From Holophagae bacterium (lineage in GTDB: Bacteria; Acidobacteriota; Thermoanaerobaculia; Thermoanaerobaculales; Thermoanaerobaculaceae), in assembly GCA_012516935.1 (NCBI GenBank), contig JAAYVZ010000134.1, positions 1 to 44,342 on the forward strand: a stretch of 44,342 nt of DNA, in the 5' to 3' direction. Shown here in pieces: positions 42,624 through 44,342 of this stretch. The stretch's first letter is position 1. Every line of letters starts with the position of its first letter. Both the position numbers and the translations under genes were made by a program. The notes below the pieces were generated by a model. The model searched no databases and had not been told where the DNA came from. It was given only the letters and a program-made list of their open reading frames with translations.

Positions 42624-44162
42624 ATGATTCCGGTGCTCGACAACGAGGGGATGCGCGAGGCCGACCGCATGACGATCCAGGAGCTCGGTCTATCCAGCTT
42701 GGTGCTGATGGAGCAGGCGGCCTCAGCCGTCACCGAGGTGGTGCTCGAGCGCGTGCTCGGGGCAGGACGGGTGGTCGTCGTCTGCGGACCCGGCAACAAC
42801 GGCGGTGATGGCCTCGCCAGTGCGAGGCAGCTCCTCTGTCGTGGCGTCGATGTCGAGGTGTTGGTGCTGGTGGAGGAGGCGGCTCTACGAGGTGATGCCG
42901 GTGTCCAACTCGATCTGGCCCGGCGGTTCGGCCTGCAGCCGGTTCTGCTGCCGGGTGACGATCTGGGAGCGCTCGCAACGGCACTCGGTGAGGCGGACCT
43001 GATTGTCGACGCACTGTTCGGGACCGGGCTCGACCGGCCACTCGCCGGGCGATGGTCTGACGTCGTGCGGAGTCTCAATGCGGCAGCGAAGCCCGTCGTC
43101 GCCGTCGACGTGCCGTCGGGGTTGTCCGGTAGCTCGGGAAACGTATCCGGCGAGGCCGTCGAGGCGGCCGTGACCGTCACCTTCGCCGCCCCCAAGCTGC
43201 CGCACGTGCTCCCTCCGGCATGCTGGCGGTGCGGCAAGGTCGCGGTGGCAGAGATCGGTATCCCGCCGTGGATTCTGGAGGCGCGTGCCGCCATGGGGCT
43301 GGTGGAGCTTGCGGATATCGCCGGGTGGCTGCCAGAACGAGCCCTCGATGCCCACAAGGGGTGGTTCGGGCACCTTCTGGTGGTCGCCGGTCGCCTGGGC
43401 CGGGCTGGCGCCGCCGCACTCGCCGCGCGAGCGGCGGTCGCAGCAGGCACCGGTCTGGTCACCGTGGCGACGGCGGAGAAGGCTGTCGGCCCCGTGCAGG
43501 TGCTGGTGCCGGAGGCGATGGTCGATTCCTTACCGGACGGCCCTGACGGCGCTGCTCGCGGAGACGGCCTGGAGGACAGCCTTGCCAGGGCGAACGCGGT
43601 GGCCGTGGGGCCGGGGATGGGGACCGGCGAGCGTCAGGGAAAGATGCTGCTCTGGCTGCTGGAGCGCTTCGCCGGGCCGATGGTCCTCGATGCCGACGCC
43701 CTCACGTTGCTGGCCGGTCGGGTCGAGGTCTTGCGGGACAGGAGCGCGCCGACCGTGCTGACGCCGCATCCCGGTGAGCTGGGTCGGCTCCTCGGCTGGC
43801 CGACCGAGCGCGTGACGGCCGATCGCCGCGCCGCGGCGCGCGAGCTGGCGGCGCGCTCCGGCGCCGTGGTGCTGGCCAAGGGGGCGCGCTCCCTCGTCGT
43901 GGGTGGCGCCGGGCTCGACCTCGTCAACCCCACCGGCTCGCCGGGCCTGGCTACCGGTGGCTCGGGCGACGTGCTCACGGGGCTGGTCGGGGGCCTGCTC
44001 GCCGAAGGGCTCGGGGCGAAAGACGCGGCCGCGGCCGGAGCGTGGCTGCACGGGCGGGCAGCCGAGCTGGCCGGCGAGACCCACTCTGGGGCGGTGCCCG
44101 CATCCGAGCTGGTGCGCCACCTCTCGGCGGCCGAGGCCGAGGCCCGCGGGGCGCGCGAGTGA
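42624..44162 (+). CDS. nnr: Nnr, bifunctional NAD(P)HX epimerase/dehydratase (512 aa)
   Basis: Repairs hydrated NADH/NADPH. Residues 1-~210 are the epimerase (YjeF N-terminal) domain: EGMREADRMTIQELGLSSLVLMEQA, VVVCGPGNNGGDGLASAR, LIVDALFGTGLDRPL and VAVDVPSGLSG. Residues ~225-512 are the ADP-dependent dehydratase (carbohydrate kinase-like): HLLVVAGRLGRAGAAALAARAAVAAGTGLVTVAT, AVAVGPGMGTGE, PMVLDADAL, VLTPHPGELGRLLG and the nucleotide motif NPTGSPGLATGGSGDVLTG. Length is normal for the fused form. SD GGGGAGG precedes ATG 42624. A short direct repeat (CTTGAGCCT at 42583 and 42595) lies just upstream. It overlaps tsaE by four bases (GTGA). Confidence 0.95.
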   Translation: MIPVLDNEGMREADRMTIQELGLSSLVLMEQAASAVTEVVLERVLGAGRVVVVCGPGNNGGDGLASARQLLCRGVDVEVLVLVEEAALRGDAGVQLDLARRFGLQPVLLPGDDLGALATALGEADLIVDALFGTGLDRPLAGRWSDVVRSLNAAAKPVVAVDVPSGLSGSSGNVSGEAVEAAVTVTFAAPKLPHVLPPACWRCGKVAVAEIGIPPWILEARAAMGLVELADIAGWLPERALDAHKGWFGHLLVVAGRLGRAGAAALAARAAVAAGTGLVTVATAEKAVGPVQVLVPEAMVDSLPDGPDGAARGDGLEDSLARANAVAVGPGMGTGERQGKMLLWLLERFAGPMVLDADALTLLAGRVEVLRDRSAPTVLTPHPGELGRLLGWPTERVTADRRAAARELAARSGAVVLAKGARSLVVGGAGLDLVNPTGSPGLATGGSGDVLTGLVGGLLAEGLGAKDAAAAGAWLHGRAAELAGETHSGAVPASELVRHLSAAEAEARGARE

Positions 44163-44342
44163 GCAGCGTGTCGACCCCGCTGCCAGGCTCGATCGAGCTG
44201 GTCGACACCGCCGCCACCGAGGAGCTCGGCGCGCGGCTGGCCGGAAGCCTCGAGCCCGGCGACCTGCTGCTGCTCGAGGGGCCGCTGGGCGCCGGCAAGA
44301 CGACGCTGGTCCGAGGCCTCGTGCGGGCGCTCGGCGGCGACC
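44159..44342 (+). CDS. tsaE: TsaE, tRNA t6A modification ATPase, 5' part
   Basis: Only the first ~61 residues are in the window. The P-loop GPLGAGKTTLVRGLVRALGGD after an N-terminal IELVDTAATEELGARLAGSLEPGDLLLLEG is typical of TsaE (YjeE), the ATPase of threonylcarbamoyl-adenosine synthesis. The GTG start overlaps the nnr stop; nnr-tsaE is a common gene pair in many bacteria. A second GTG at 44168 is an alternative start. Confidence 0.9.
   Translation, partial: MSSVSTPLPGSIELVDTAATEELGARLAGSLEPGDLLLLEGPLGAGKTTLVRGLVRALGGD

Overview
The window is GC-rich (mostly well over 60% G+C) and gene-dense. It looks like chromosomal DNA of a Gram-negative-type bacterium: it has Ccm cytochrome c maturation, a PBP1A-type peptidoglycan synthase and c-di-GMP proteins. 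The mix of genes (System I*-like Ccm set, a MamK-like actin, DUF1820 protein, butyrate-type acyl-phosphate enzymes, many start codons with no Shine-Dalgarno site) suggests a deep-branching anaerobic or microaerophilic lineage such as Acidobacteriota (Thermoanaerobaculia-like). That placement is an inference with low confidence; no rRNA or tRNA gene is present to settle it.

Layout. 1-3.3 kb (minus strand): a RiPP (ribosomally made, modified peptide) operon with a radical SAM/SPASM protein carrying its own PqqD-like domain, a second radical SAM/SPASM protein, a stand-alone PqqD-like peptide chaperone and an 82-residue Cys/Gly-rich precursor. A divergent ABC exporter follows (3.6-5.4 kb). 5.7-9.1 kb: housekeeping and signalling genes (DUF1820, YpfJ-like metallopeptidase, DUF1232-like protein, membrane diguanylate cyclase). 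9.3-15.0 kb: an amino-acid operon that opens with a 17-residue leader peptide containing four consecutive His codons and a textbook terminator/antiterminator, followed by fused aroD-aroE, hisD, trpE-like and trpG-like genes and two small ORFs. The TrpG-like protein has lost its catalytic Cys.

15.1-16.9 kb: a visibly AT-richer MATE transporter gene next to a decayed IS1634-like transposase, i.e. acquired DNA. 17.0-22.3 kb: a tetraheme cytochrome facing a ccmABCDEF operon whose CcmE has CxxxY instead of HxxxY and which has no ccmG/H/I. 22.4-31.2 kb: a GT39-like membrane protein, an Lrp regulator, a secreted M4-family protein without its catalytic motifs, a thioredoxin-like lipoprotein and PBP1A. 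31.3-36.0 kb and on to 38 kb: uvrB, a tandem PilZ protein, then a three-gene unit of cell-wall amidase, MamK-like actin and a membrane AMIN-domain protein. 38.2-44.3 kb: a fused phosphotransbutyrylase/butyrate kinase, an unknown protein, a CitMHS/NhaD-like antiporter, nnr and the start of tsaE.

Recurring theme. At least eight genes have a TANNNT box (often extended, TGN-TANNNT) ending only 6-10 bases before the start codon and no Shine-Dalgarno site, so leaderless transcription appears common here. The leads most worth following are the RiPP operon, the His-attenuated aro-his-trp operon with its Cys-less TrpG, and the amidase/actin/AMIN unit.
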